From the NCBI RefSeq assembly GCF_003367355.1, contig NZ_CP031413.1, positions 558,001-622,000 of the forward strand: a stretch of 64,000 nt of DNA. Reading direction: 5' to 3'. The stretch comes from Lysobacter sp. TY2-98 (lineage in GTDB: Bacteria > Pseudomonadota > Gammaproteobacteria > Xanthomonadales > Xanthomonadaceae). The notes under the pieces were generated by a model that was not told the DNA's origin, searched no databases, and saw only the letters and a program-made list of their open reading frames with translations. Positions 47,545 to 56,801 of the stretch are shown one piece after another. The stretch's first letter is position 1. Every line of letters starts with the position of its first letter. Both the position numbers and the translations under genes were made by a program.

Positions 47545-50460
47545 TCAGAACTTCTGGTTGTACGACAGGTAGAAGAAGCGACCCGGGACTTCGTACTGAG
47601 GATCGAACGAGTTGGCGAACGCCGTGAACGCGGTCGGCGGATCCTTCGCGAACACATTGTTCACGCCAAGCGTGACCTTTGCGTTCCAAGGCGCCTTCCA
47701 ATACGCGCTCACATCGGTGTAGGTCGTGCCGCCGATCGAGTTCTCGGAACCCGGCTGCACGATTCCCGCTCCGTTGACAGTGGCCTTGTTGCAGAGCTGG
47801 CCGAAGCCGAGGTCGTTCGCGCTGCCGATGAAGCGGCACGGCTCGTCCTGGCGCGAGTAATAACGCGTGAACCAGGTCGCGCCAAAATCGCCCTTCTCCC
47901 AACGCGTCATCAGGTTTGCACGGATGCGCCAGTTGTTGTTGCGATCCTGGTACTCGCCGACCACGCTGCCGCCGTCGAGAGCGTCGATGTCGCCGTCGCC
48001 GTCGTTATCGGACTCGTTGAGCGATTGGTAGGTCGTGTCAAGCGTGAACGACAACTTGCCCCAGCTCTGCTCCGGCAGGCGGTAGTTCGCGGTGAGGTCC
48101 CAGCCTTCGATGTTATTGGCGCCAATGTTCACGCCGCTCGACAACAGCGAGTTGACCACGCCGCCCGCGCTGCGCGAGTACTGATTGCAGAACGGCTGGA
48201 TGCCGTTGAGGATGCATTGGTCGAGGATGAACTGACCCGAGAAGCGGGTGATCGTGTTGCGCAGTTCGATGCGCCACCAATCCAATGAGACATCGAACGA
48301 ACCCGGGATGAACTTCGGGCTCCATACGACACCAAGCGTCTTGGTCGTCGACGTCTCCGGTCCGAGGTTCGGGTTGCCGCCGACGCTGATGCGGATCTGC
48401 GAGTTGCCCTGGTCGTAGCCTGCTGCCGGCACGCCCTGCGCGTTGCAGCGGGCCTTCTGCGTAGCGTCCAACGTGTTGTACTTGCCGCCGAACGTCGTGG
48501 AGCAGGGGTCCTGGATTGCCGGGAACGAGTCCGCGACGCCGCGATAGAGCTCGAGGATCGAGGGTGCGCGGAAGCCTTCCGCCCAGTTGCCGCGAACCAT
48601 CACTTCGTCGATGGGACGCCACTTGAAGCCGAACGCCGAGTTCACGGTGCGGCCGAAGTTGCTGTAGTCCGACACGCGCGAGGACAGGTCGAACTCGAGC
48701 TGCTTGGCGCCCGGAACGTCCTTCAACAGCGGGACCGAGAGTTCCAGGTAGCCCTCGTCGATCGAGTAGCCACCCGAAGTCGCGGTGCGCGCGTTACCGG
48801 TGGTGTTGCCGGAGTTGATCAGTGCATCCGGCGAGTCGTAGCCGGATTCGGTGCGGTGTTCGAGGCCGGCCGCGAATGCCAGCATGCCACCCGGCAGCTC
48901 GGCGATTTCGCCGGTGATGTTGGCGTAGTAATCCTTCATCTTGTACGACAGTTCGTCGTGCGCCACGAAGGAGGAGTACGCCAGCATTTCCGGCGTGATC
49001 GAACCGGTCGCACCAAGGATGTTCATCGGCACGCAGCCTGGAATCACTGCACCGCCGGGAGCCGTGACGCACACTGGCACGCCGTTACGCATCTCGGACG
49101 GACCCAGCGCGTTCTTCAGCGCGAGGATATTGAACAGACCGTAGGTCGTGTCGTTCTCGTCGTTGCGGCCATACACCATGCCCGCGTCCCACGTGAAGTA
49201 ACGGTTCCAACGCTCGAACGAGCCTTCCAGGCCGCCGTTGAAGCCGAACGTGTCGACATTCTGATTGAACGAACGACCGCCCGTCTCCGTCGTACGGCGC
49301 TGGATGCGCGACACCGGCGCACCGAACGGGTTGTACATGCTGAACTGGCTGACGCTGACCGTGCGCGCCTGCGTCGCAGTCGTTGCGGTGCCGAGCGTAA
49401 TCGGCATCGCCGCGAGCAGCTGCTCCGAACGACGGTTGTTGTAGGTCGCGGTGATGAAGGCGCTGACGTTGTCCGTCAGATTGACCGAAGCGCGGCCGAA
49501 GATCGACTTGCGCTCCTGCGGAGTCAGCAGGTAGTTCTCGGGCGCGAAGTTATACAGGTCCGCCGGCGAGCTGAAGTTGCGCCAGTTGGTGCCGCTCTGG
49601 CCCGGATTGTAGGTGAACTGACCGCTGGTGCCGTTCGGACGGGTTTCGGCAATCGAGCATGCGCCCGTAACCGGGTTGATCGTCCCGCGACACAGGGCGT
49701 AACGGCCAAACGGGGTCGTCGTGCTGCCGAACGCGGTGCCCGTGTGGTAGACCGGCTCAGACGAGATCTCGCGATCGCCGGCCATGACCGGCTCTTCCTT
49801 GACGTAGCCGGCGCCGAACATGGCGCTGAAGCGGTCGTCGGAGGTGCCGATGGTGAAGTCGAACGATTCCTTGTTGCCGTCGCCCTTGTCGAACATGCCT
49901 ACGTAGGCGTTGAGTTCGGCGCCCTGGTAGTCGGTGCGCAGGATGACGTTGACCACGCCCGCGATCGCGTCGGAGCCGTAGATCGACGAGGCGCCGGCCT
50001 TCAGGACTTCGATGCGCTCGACCGCGGCGGTCGGGATGGTGTTGAGGTCGACCGCGCCACCCAGGCCCGTGCCACCGACCCAGCGACGGCCGTTGACGAG
50101 GACGAGGGTACGGCTCGAGCCGAGGTTGCGCAGATTGACGCGGGTCTCGCCGTTACCACCGTTGTTGAAGGTGGTGTTGAGCGTGGAACCGTTGGCGGCG
50201 AGGTTCTGGATCACGTCGCCGACCGAGGTCAGGCCCTGGGCCTGGATCTCTTCGCGGTTGAGCGAAATGATCGGCTGGGAGGTCTCGGACTCGGCGCGGC
50301 GGATGCGCGAACCGGTCACTTCGACGCGGCCCAGCTCCTGAGCCTTCTTGCTGTCGTCGGCCGGAGCGTTCTGTGCGAACGCCGCGCCCGTGCCGGCGAC
50401 GGTGCCCACGGCGAGCGCGAGAGTGATCGCGTCGCGGAGCGTGGATGTCTTGAACGTCAT
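47545..50460 (-). CDS. TonB-dependent outer-membrane receptor (copy 2)
   Basis: The 971-residue protein starts at ATG 50460 ([20 protein letters not shown]), preceded by GGGGAAGAG. An in-frame ATG at 50496 is an alternative. The signal peptide ends near AFAQ. Plug and barrel are nearly the same as copy 1 in the N-terminal ~250 residues and diverge more in loops of the barrel, such as the [10 protein letters not shown] and [12 protein letters not shown] regions. The C-terminus is [10 protein letters not shown]. Tandem duplication followed by loop divergence suggests the two copies bind related but different ligands. Confidence 0.95.
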   Translation of the reverse strand: MTFKTSTLRDAITLALAVGTVAGTGAAFAQNAPADDSKKAQELGRVEVTGSRIRRAESETSQPIISLNREEIQAQGLTSVGDVIQNLAANGSTLNTTFNNGGNGETRVNLRNLGSSRTLVLVNGRRWVGGTGLGGAVDLNTIPTAAVERIEVLKAGASSIYGSDAIAGVVNVILRTDYQGAELNAYVGMFDKGDGNKESFDFTIGTSDDRFSAMFGAGYVKEEPVMAGDREISSEPVYHTGTAFGSTTTPFGRYALCRGTINPVTGACSIAETRPNGTSGQFTYNPGQSGTNWRNFSSPADLYNFAPENYLLTPQERKSIFGRASVNLTDNVSAFITATYNNRRSEQLLAAMPITLGTATTATQARTVSVSQFSMYNPFGAPVSRIQRRTTETGGRSFNQNVDTFGFNGGLEGSFERWNRYFTWDAGMVYGRNDENDTTYGLFNILALKNALGPSEMRNGVPVCVTAPGGAVIPGCVPMNILGATGSITPEMLAYSSFVAHDELSYKMKDYYANITGEIAELPGGMLAFAAGLEHRTESGYDSPDALINSGNTTGNARTATSGGYSIDEGYLELSVPLLKDVPGAKQLEFDLSSRVSDYSNFGRTVNSAFGFKWRPIDEVMVRGNWAEGFRAPSILELYRGVADSFPAIQDPCSTTFGGKYNTLDATQKARCNAQGVPAAGYDQGNSQIRISVGGNPNLGPETSTTKTLGVVWSPKFIPGSFDVSLDWWRIELRNTITRFSGQFILDQCILNGIQPFCNQYSRSAGGVVNSLLSSGVNIGANNIEGWDLTANYRLPEQSWGKLSFTLDTTYQSLNESDNDGDGDIDALDGGSVVGEYQDRNNNWRIRANLMTRWEKGDFGATWFTRYYSRQDEPCRFIGSANDLGFGQLCNKATVNGAGIVQPGSENSIGGTTYTDVSAYWKAPWNAKVTLGVNNVFAKDPPTAFTAFANSFDPQYEVPGRFFYLSYNQKF

Positions 50461-50634
50461 TGGATCTCTTCCCCAAAAGTGAATGGTCTTGCCCATGGAG
50501 CCCGCCGAACCGAGAGAGGTGATTCGTTAAGGCTTCGTGAGCCTAGCGCCAAAGTATGGTTGTGAACAATATGTTTTTAATCTTCCGATGAGTGGTTGTG
50601 TCGCACGCATAGATGAGATGAGGGTCGTGCGTCC

Positions 50635-50667
50635 ACAAACAAAAACGCCGCCCTAGGGGCGGCGTTT
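50635..50667 (-). terminator. Terminator of the small barrel-like gene
   Basis: Stem AAACGCCGCCC with GGGCGGCGTTT (50643-50667). On the minus strand it is followed by TTTTTGTTTGT. It lies 22 nt after the stop at 50690. Confidence 0.9.
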
Positions 50668-50689
50668 ATTCCATCAGCGGTAAGGAGAA

Positions 50690-51526
50690 CTAAAGGTCTT
50701 GCTGGTACCGGACGTACGGCACCGCGCCTTCCTCTTCGTCACCGTTGCCTGGCGCGAACGGGTTACGTCCGCGGGTGACGACGTTTTCGGCGCCGACGCT
50801 GAGCTGGCCGCTCCACGGGGTGCGCCAGCTGAGGCCCAAGTCGAGGCCTTCCCAGCGGCCCGGCTGCATCGGCGAGTCCACGACGCGGCCGATCACATTC
50901 GCGCCGAAACGCCCCACGCTGGTGCCGACGCTCAGGGTCTTGATGTCCCAGCGGTCGGCCAGTTCCGGCACGGCTTCCGGCGACACGAGGCGCGCGCGCG
51001 CGATGGTGCCGGCGATGGATACCGTGGCCTCGCGACCGATGTTCTTCTCGCCGATCAGTGTGAGCGCGTTCTGGTTGACCCGCGAATTCGCATGGCCGGA
51101 CGTGAGCCACGCCGGAAGCGTGTCGCGGCTGTTGTTGACGCCGACGCCGACGCGGAGACTCTTGTGCGACACCGTCGCGCCCGCGCTGGTCTGCTTCGCG
51201 CCGTGCGAATTGCCGAGCGAGGCGAGCAGGCAGTTGTCGGCGAGCGCGCTGATCGCGCTGCCGATGCCCGACTTGCGATCGCACAGCAGGCCGAGCGTGT
51301 CACCCGTGCCGACGCCGAGCGCGCTGTCGAGGCGCGTGTTGCCGAACTGCCACGTCGCGGTCGACACCGGTTCGAGGAGGAGAACCGCCTCGACCTTGCC
51401 ACTGTCCTGGTTCCATACAGGAAGCGCCTGCGGACGCGGACGGGCGGCCTGCGCCGACGCAACGCCGACGACGGCCAGAAGGCCGACGGCGAGGAGGTTG
51501 CGGAACGGGCGGGCTCGGGACGTCAC
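50690..51526 (-). CDS. Exported beta-barrel-like protein, C-terminus resembling TonB receptors
   Basis: The 278-residue protein starts with a signal peptide (MTSRARPFRNLLAVGLLAVVGVASAQA). It then has alternating hydrophobic/polar strands rich in Gly, Asn and Ser, with two Cys (LGLLCDRKSG, DNCLLAS). The last ~50 residues, LDLGLSWRTPWSGQLSVGAENVV...PF...YVRYQQDL, closely parallel the end of the receptors ([18 protein letters not shown]...YLSYNQKF). It therefore looks like an outer-membrane protein related to receptor barrels. A good promoter precedes it. Function unknown. Confidence 0.75.
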   Translation of the reverse strand: MTSRARPFRNLLAVGLLAVVGVASAQAARPRPQALPVWNQDSGKVEAVLLLEPVSTATWQFGNTRLDSALGVGTGDTLGLLCDRKSGIGSAISALADNCLLASLGNSHGAKQTSAGATVSHKSLRVGVGVNNSRDTLPAWLTSGHANSRVNQNALTLIGEKNIGREATVSIAGTIARARLVSPEAVPELADRWDIKTLSVGTSVGRFGANVIGRVVDSPMQPGRWEGLDLGLSWRTPWSGQLSVGAENVVTRGRNPFAPGNGDEEEGAVPYVRYQQDL

Positions 51527-51583
51527 GTTGATTGCGACCGGGGCAGGAACCGGAAAGTTCCGGGCGTGTGAAGGGAGGGTTCA

Positions 51584-51612
51584 ACTATAGGCGATTTATC
51601 AATCTTTAACAA
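51584..51612 (-). promoter_or_regulatory. Sigma-70-type promoter of the small barrel-like gene
   Basis: On the minus strand, TTGTTA (complement of 51607-51612) and TATAGT (complement of 51584-51589) are 17 nt apart, the optimal spacing. The start codon at 51526 is about 57 nt downstream of the -10 box. This is the best consensus promoter in the window. Confidence 0.75.
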
Positions 51613-51628
51613 TCCGCTCGTCGTCCGG

Positions 51629-52537
51629 TCACTGCGGTCGGTCGGGTGAAGCCATTTCGCGGCGGGCGGTTTCGAACAGGGTGTCGACCTCGTCCGGGCT
51701 GAATACGTAGGACTGGCCGCAGAACTCGCAGCGGATCCGGGCCTCGCCGCCGGCCGCCGCCAGTCGCGCCTCCTCGTCGCCGATCGCGACGAGCATGGAC
51801 TCAACCCGCGCGCGCGAACAGGAGCAGCCGAAGGCCAGCGGCTTGTCCGCCAGCAGCTCGACGCCGTCCTCGTGGAAAAGGCGGTGGAGCAGGTGGACGG
51901 CATCGGTGGCGAGCAGTTCGCCTTCCCCGAGGGTGTCGAACAGCGCGCCGATGCGATTCCAGCCGTCTGCATCCCCCTCGTCGCCGGGGAGCTTCTGCAC
52001 CATGAGGCCGGCAGCGGTGTCGCCATTCGCCGCGAGCAGCAGGCGGGTCGGCAGTTGCTCGGACTGGCGGAAGTAGTCCTCGAAGGCGGCGTCGAGGCGA
52101 TGTGCTTCGAGCGGGACGAGGCCCTGGTAACGCACCGGTTCGCCGTCCATGCCGTGGTTCTCGATGGTGATCGCGAGGATGCCGCCATGCCCCAGATCGC
52201 GTAGGTCAGCCGACACCTCGCCGGGCGCGTCCTCAGCCAGCTGAACGATGCCGCGCAGCGTGCCTGCAGCCGTGCACTCGGCGAACAGCGTGCGGATCGC
52301 GCCATCGCTGCGCATCTGCACGGACAGGCGCCCGTCGACCTTGGCGTGGCCTGTGAACAGTGCGGCGGCGGCGCAGGCCTGGCCCAGCATCGTCATCGCG
52401 GCGGCGGGGTACTGCTCGCGCTCGCGGATGTGGCGCCAGGTCTCGTCCAGGCGCACGTGTACGCCGCGCACGCCGGCGCGATGGATCAGGAAGCGGACGA
52501 GGTGGTCGCGTCCATCTGCGGAAATGGGATCGGTCAT
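51629..52537 (-). CDS. hslO: Redox-regulated chaperone Hsp33
   Basis: The 302-residue protein has the Hsp33 N-terminal domain (DHLVRFLIHRAGVRGVHVRLDETW) and the zinc-binding redox switch at the C-terminus: CSC in AFGCSCSRARVESM and CEFC in IRCEFCGQSYVFS, matching CxC...CxxC. Oxidation releases zinc and activates holdase activity against aggregation in the cytoplasm. It is divergent from mtgA. Confidence 0.96.
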   Translation of the reverse strand: MTDPISADGRDHLVRFLIHRAGVRGVHVRLDETWRHIREREQYPAAAMTMLGQACAAAALFTGHAKVDGRLSVQMRSDGAIRTLFAECTAAGTLRGIVQLAEDAPGEVSADLRDLGHGGILAITIENHGMDGEPVRYQGLVPLEAHRLDAAFEDYFRQSEQLPTRLLLAANGDTAAGLMVQKLPGDEGDADGWNRIGALFDTLGEGELLATDAVHLLHRLFHEDGVELLADKPLAFGCSCSRARVESMLVAIGDEEARLAAAGGEARIRCEFCGQSYVFSPDEVDTLFETARREMASPDRPQ

Positions 52538-52611
52538 GGGGATCGTGGAAACGGCGCTTGGCCGATAATGCCCGGCGGAGCTGCAAGGCGATGCGACGAC
52601 ATGGGGGCGTA

Positions 52612-53337
52612 ATGGGGACGACTCAAGACAAGGGCACGCGCCTGCGACGCTGGCTGCGTCGACTGCTGTGGCTCCCTGTGCTCTTCGCGGCGGTCACGGT
52701 GCTGCAGGTGGCGACGCTGCGCTTCGTCGACCCGTGGTTCTCGAGCTTCATGATGATCCGACAGTTCGAGGCCTGGGGCGAGGGCGATTTCCACTATCGC
52801 ACCGCATACGACTGGCGCGATCTCGATCGCATGTCGCCGAGCCTTCCCGTCGCGCTGGTCGCGGCCGAGGACCAGCGGTTCGCCGACCATTTCGGCTTCG
52901 ACTTCGCGGCGATGGAAAAAGCCGAGCGCAACAACGCGCGCGGTCGGAAGTTGCGCGGCGGCAGCACGATCAGCCAGCAGCTCGCGAAGAACCTGTTTCT
53001 CTGGGGCGGACGCAGCTACGTGCGCAAGGGCGTCGAGGCCTGGTACACGCTGCTCATCGAGGCCATGTGGCCCAAGCAGCGCATCATCGAGGTGTACGCG
53101 AACGTCGTGGAGTTCGGCGACGGCGTGTATGGCGCGCAGGCGGCGTCGCGACGCTACTTCGGCAAGGACGCGTCGCGCCTGGCGCCCGCGGATTCGGCAC
53201 GGCTCGCCGCCGTTCTGCCGGCTCCCAAGCGCTACAGCGTGGCGCGACCCGGGCCGTACGTCGCGCATCGCGCCCGCGCGATCCAGCATCAGATGGCGAT
53301 GATCGGCGGATCGAACTACCTCGAACGCCTGGATTGA
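52612..53337 (+). CDS. mtgA: Monofunctional peptidoglycan glycosyltransferase
   Basis: The 241-residue GT51 enzyme polymerises lipid II into glycan strands. It has one N-terminal membrane segment (LLWLPVLFAAVTVLQVATL). The catalytic Glu sits in ALVAAEDQRFADHFGFD, GGSTISQQLAKNLFLW follows, then the second Glu region LLIEAMWPKQRIIEVYANVVEFG. No transpeptidase domain. ATG 52612 has a GGGGG SD; earlier in-frame starts overlap hslO's promoter region and are unlikely. Confidence 0.95.
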   Translation: MGTTQDKGTRLRRWLRRLLWLPVLFAAVTVLQVATLRFVDPWFSSFMMIRQFEAWGEGDFHYRTAYDWRDLDRMSPSLPVALVAAEDQRFADHFGFDFAAMEKAERNNARGRKLRGGSTISQQLAKNLFLWGGRSYVRKGVEAWYTLLIEAMWPKQRIIEVYANVVEFGDGVYGAQAASRRYFGKDASRLAPADSARLAAVLPAPKRYSVARPGPYVAHRARAIQHQMAMIGGSNYLERLD

Positions 53338-53371
53338 GCGCTTTGCACGGCCGGGCGATTAGGATGCGCGC

Positions 53372-54322
53372 ATGCATATTGACCGCCTGACCGTCGTCGT
53401 CGCCGCCTGCAACGAGGCCGAGAGCCTGCCGTTGCTGCACCCGCGGATCGTGGCGGCGTTCGACGGTATCGAGCACCTCGACGGGCGCGTTCTGTATGTC
53501 GACGACGGCAGCACGGACGCCACCTGGCGCGTGTTGGCCGACATCGCCGCTCATGACGCGCGCGTGTCGCTGCTGCGCCTGTCGCGCAATTTCGGCAAGG
53601 AAGCCGCGCTTACGGCGGGCCTCGACCTGGTGGACGAGGGTGGCGCGCTGATCCTCGATGCGGACGGCCAGGATCCGCCGGAGCTGATCCCGATGTTCGT
53701 CGCGAAATGGCGCGAGGGTTTCGACGACGTGTATGGCACCCGGACGATGCGCGCGGGCGAGGGGCTTGCAAAGCGGGCGACGGCGCACGCGTTCTATCGT
53801 GTGATCGGACGCCTGTCGCGGACGCCGATCCCGGCCGACACCGGCGACTTCCGCTTGCTGTCGCAGCGGTCGCTCAGCGCGCTTCGCCAGCTGCGCGAAC
53901 GGCATCGTTTCATGAAGGGTCTCTTCGGCTGGGTCGGCTTTCGACGCGTGGCGATTCCGTATGAGCGCGACGCGCGCCTCGCCGGCGGTAGCAAGTTCAA
54001 CTTCTGGCGCCTGTGGAATTTCGCGATCGAGGGCATCACCAGCTTCTCGACGGCACCCTTGCGGATCGCGACCTACATCGGCCTCGCGACCGCGGTGCTC
54101 GCGTTCGTGTATGGGGTCTGGATCATCGTCAAAGCGTTCGTATGGGGCGATCCGGTCGCCGGCTGGCCGACCATGATGGCCGTGATCCTTTTCCTCGGCG
54201 GCACGCAGCTCATCGCGCTGGGGCTGATCGGTGAATACCTCGGCCGCATCTACGACGAATCGAAGCGGCGCCCGTTGTATCTGGTCGACGAATTCCGCCC
54301 GGCCGACGCCGACGGCGGCTAG
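53372..54322 (+). CDS. Family 2 glycosyltransferase, polyprenyl-phosphate-sugar synthase type
   Basis: The 316-residue protein has the GT2 core (LTVVVAACNEAESLPLLHPRI, VLYVDDGSTDATWRVLA, ILDADGQDPPELIPMF with the DxD-like motif, GDFRLLSQRSL). Two C-terminal helices (IATYIGLATAVLAFVYGVWIIV; MMAVILFLGGTQLIALGLIGEYLGRIYDESK) anchor it. This is the DPM1/GtrB/ArnC layout: it transfers a sugar from a nucleotide donor to undecaprenyl phosphate at the inner membrane. It follows mtgA by 34 nt. The sugar is not determined. Confidence 0.92.
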   Translation: MHIDRLTVVVAACNEAESLPLLHPRIVAAFDGIEHLDGRVLYVDDGSTDATWRVLADIAAHDARVSLLRLSRNFGKEAALTAGLDLVDEGGALILDADGQDPPELIPMFVAKWREGFDDVYGTRTMRAGEGLAKRATAHAFYRVIGRLSRTPIPADTGDFRLLSQRSLSALRQLRERHRFMKGLFGWVGFRRVAIPYERDARLAGGSKFNFWRLWNFAIEGITSFSTAPLRIATYIGLATAVLAFVYGVWIIVKAFVWGDPVAGWPTMMAVILFLGGTQLIALGLIGEYLGRIYDESKRRPLYLVDEFRPADADGG

Positions 54323-56301
54323 CGCGCGTACTGCCCGCCGCAGTTCGCGTCCTTGCCGCCGCCAAGCTCCATTGTTGCTAGCAGGGCGGCGGGCGGCGCG
54401 ATGTGACCGAGCGCGATCGCGAGCGCGGCGCGCAGGCCGACACGTGCCATGTCCGGCCGGAAATGCGGCTGTTTGAAGGTGCCGGTGAGATAGAGCGGCG
54501 CGCGGAACGACAGCAGGCTGCGATCCTTTGGACGCGGTCGCAGCTTCAGGTTGAGCGTTTCGTCGCGCAGGCTGATGGTGCCTTCGCCGACGATGATCGT
54601 GTCCGTAGTATCGAAGGCGAGCGACTTCGCGCTCATCACGCCGTTGTTGACGGCGAAGTCGCCGAACGCGCAACGCACGGGGATCTGCTTGTCGCCGCCG
54701 ATCATGAACTTCAGCGACTCCTGCACGTCCAGGCCCGCAAGTTCCATGACCAGGTTGCTGATGCGCCCCGAACCCATGCCGATCCCGACGCCGCCGTCCG
54801 ACGAACCGAGGATCGCGGCGATGGAATTGCCGGTGCCGGCGAGCGTGGCCTCGCCGCCAACCTTGCCGACCGCCTGTTTCACCAGTTCGGCGCGCGGCAT
54901 CAGGCGACCGAGATTCAAGCCGCGTGCGCTGATCTGCGCGCGCGTGCGGATCGGCGACTCGCGTGCGTCCATGCGGATGGTCGAGCGGATGTCGCCGCCT
55001 GCGACGCCGAAGTTCAGCGGTTCGAGACGCAACAGGCCGTTGTCGAGCTTGAGGTGCGCATCCATGTCGTCGAGCGGCAGCGACAGCGAGCTGATCTGCG
55101 TCGCGCGCAAGGTCACGTCCGCATCCATCGAGCGCAGCTTGTCGAGGTGATAGGGCTCATTCGGAAATACGCGAGGGTTCGCGGCGTCGCGCGCGGCCTT
55201 GGCGGCGAGCTCGGGATTCGTGCTTTCGCCACCCGCGGCGGTCGGTGCTCGACCGATGAAGCCGGCGAGGTCATCGAAGTCGAGGTGGTTCGAGATGAAA
55301 CGGCCCTTCAGGAACGGACGCTTGCCGCCGGTCACGAAGGTGGCGTCGCCCGACAGGTCGCTGTCGCCGACGCGGCCTTTGAACTTGTCGTAGTGCCATG
55401 ACGTGCGGCTGCCGTCGACATCGCGCGTGAGTCGGCCGTCGAGTGCGTACGGCGGCGTCGGCGGTGCGGCGAGGCCGAACAGCGGATAGAGGTCATCGAG
55501 GTTCTCGCCTGCGAGTGCGAGCTGCAGGTTGAAATCCGCGAAGCGCAGCGGATCGAGCAGCGTGCCGCGTGCATGCGCGCGCGTGCGACCAGCCGACGCG
55601 TGCACGTCGACGTGGTAGGGCGTCTCGCGGTTCGCGAGTTGCAACGGCGACTCCGCGCGCCCTTCGAGCGTGAATGGATTGCCCCGCCAGTGACCCGTGC
55701 CTTTTGCGGTGAAGGGCGGCGGTCGACCGTCCTTCGCCGCTTCGCTCTGCACCGAGATGCTGATGTCGGTCTTCTTGGGTGGATCGAGGAGTTCGAAGTG
55801 GCCGTCGTTGACCCACAGATTGCGGAACTCGACTTTCGTCGTGCTCGGATTCTTCTTGTCGAACACCCAATTGCCGCCGTGCACGCCGGTCTCGAGGTTG
55901 ACCACGGGCTTTTCCAGCCAGATCCCCGGAATGCGCACCTGGCGCTTGAACAACGGGCGAATCTCGACGCGCGCGGTGATCTTGTCGGTCTGCGCCATCA
56001 GCGGGCGCTTCGCCCACGTCGCGTTCGAAAAGGTGACGCGTTCGGCGCTGATCGTCGGCACCCAGCCGAGTTTGACGTCGAGATTTCCGTTGATATGCAG
56101 TTCGCGGCCGGTCTTCGCGTGGACCAGCTTCTCGACAGGACGACGGAACCAGTTCCAGTCCCAGAAGATGATGAGCAGGATGATCCCGATCGCCAGCAAC
56201 GCGAGCAGCGTGCGGAACGGATGACGGACGATCGCGCCGACCGGCGATCCACCGTGCTGGGTCGGTGGCGTTTCGGCCGGTGTGGACGCGGTCGTCGTCA
56301 T
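54319..56301 (-). CDS. AsmA-family inner-membrane protein
   Basis: The 660-residue protein has an N-terminal membrane anchor (TLLALLAIGIILLIIFWDW), the AsmA start FRRPVEKLVHAKTGRELHINGNLDVKLGW, and a long beta-rich body. RDETLNLKLRPRPKDRSLLSFRAPLYLTGTFKQPHFRPD near the C-terminus is the typical AsmA end. AsmA-like (TamB/YhdP-type) proteins are thought to help lipid movement between the membranes. It converges on the glycosyltransferase with a 4-nt overlap of 3' ends (54319-54322). Confidence 0.88.
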   Translation of the reverse strand: MTTTASTPAETPPTQHGGSPVGAIVRHPFRTLLALLAIGIILLIIFWDWNWFRRPVEKLVHAKTGRELHINGNLDVKLGWVPTISAERVTFSNATWAKRPLMAQTDKITARVEIRPLFKRQVRIPGIWLEKPVVNLETGVHGGNWVFDKKNPSTTKVEFRNLWVNDGHFELLDPPKKTDISISVQSEAAKDGRPPPFTAKGTGHWRGNPFTLEGRAESPLQLANRETPYHVDVHASAGRTRAHARGTLLDPLRFADFNLQLALAGENLDDLYPLFGLAAPPTPPYALDGRLTRDVDGSRTSWHYDKFKGRVGDSDLSGDATFVTGGKRPFLKGRFISNHLDFDDLAGFIGRAPTAAGGESTNPELAAKAARDAANPRVFPNEPYHLDKLRSMDADVTLRATQISSLSLPLDDMDAHLKLDNGLLRLEPLNFGVAGGDIRSTIRMDARESPIRTRAQISARGLNLGRLMPRAELVKQAVGKVGGEATLAGTGNSIAAILGSSDGGVGIGMGSGRISNLVMELAGLDVQESLKFMIGGDKQIPVRCAFGDFAVNNGVMSAKSLAFDTTDTIIVGEGTISLRDETLNLKLRPRPKDRSLLSFRAPLYLTGTFKQPHFRPDMARVGLRAALAIALGHIAPPAALLATMELGGGKDANCGGQYAR

Positions 56302-56308
56302 GCCGTGA

Positions 56309-56728
56309 TCAGCCGCCCGCGCAGCGCGAGATCGCGCCCTCGTCCGGGGCCAATTCGCCTTGGCCGTCCTTCATGCGGAACGACAGCGCCTCGCCCTGGA
56401 AGTGAAACGCGTCGTCGGGATCGCGTGCGATCTGAACGGTGCGGCCGTCGTTGAGGGTCACGACGGCGACGAGATCCGCGATGTCGACCTTGCTTCCGTT
56501 GTCACAGGTGAAGGCCGCAGGCGCGCGTGGGTTGGGTGCCGCAGGTGCATCGGACGTCGTCGCGGTGGCGGAGTCTTCGCCGGTGCGCGTGGACGCGCTG
56601 CTGGCCGGCGTTGCCGCATTCGGCGTGTCGTTTGTCGGCGTCGTCGCATCGCCCTTGTCGCGCGAACACGCGGTCAAGGCGAGTGCGAACGTCAGCGCGA
56701 TGAGCAAGCGGTGCGACGGATGCGACAT
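56309..56728 (-). CDS. MliC-like lipoprotein (lysozyme-inhibitor fold)
   Basis: The 139-residue lipoprotein starts at ATG 56728 (MSHPSHRLLIALTFALALTACSRD) with lipobox LTAC. A Thr/Ala/Ser linker follows, then a small domain FTCDNGSKVDIADL...LNDGRTVQIARDPD...ALSFRMKDGQGELAPDEGAISRCAGG. The two Cys and the pattern are like MliC/PliC, membrane-bound inhibitors of c-type lysozyme. A longer frame upstream overlaps the TrhA gene and lacks a leader. It is 7 nt before the AsmA start on the same strand, so the two are co-transcribed. Confidence 0.75.
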   Translation of the reverse strand: MSHPSHRLLIALTFALALTACSRDKGDATTPTNDTPNAATPASSASTRTGEDSATATTSDAPAAPNPRAPAAFTCDNGSKVDIADLVAVVTLNDGRTVQIARDPDDAFHFQGEALSFRMKDGQGELAPDEGAISRCAGG

Positions 56729-56801
56729 GGGTGCGTCCAACGGAAGTGGGCGCACATTCTCCGGCCGACAGTCGACGACCGGTGAATCCGTTGCGTTCGG
56801 T

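Larger units (their letters stand above)
44343..50520 (-). repeat. Tandem duplication of receptor gene plus terminator
   Basis: Two head-to-tail copies of one unit: receptor gene and hairpin, offset by about 3.14 kb. Identity is highest over the leader and plug (46600-47320 against 49740-50460), where long stretches are base-for-base the same. It drops in barrel loops. Recent duplication or ongoing gene conversion would explain the gradient. Confidence 0.85.
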
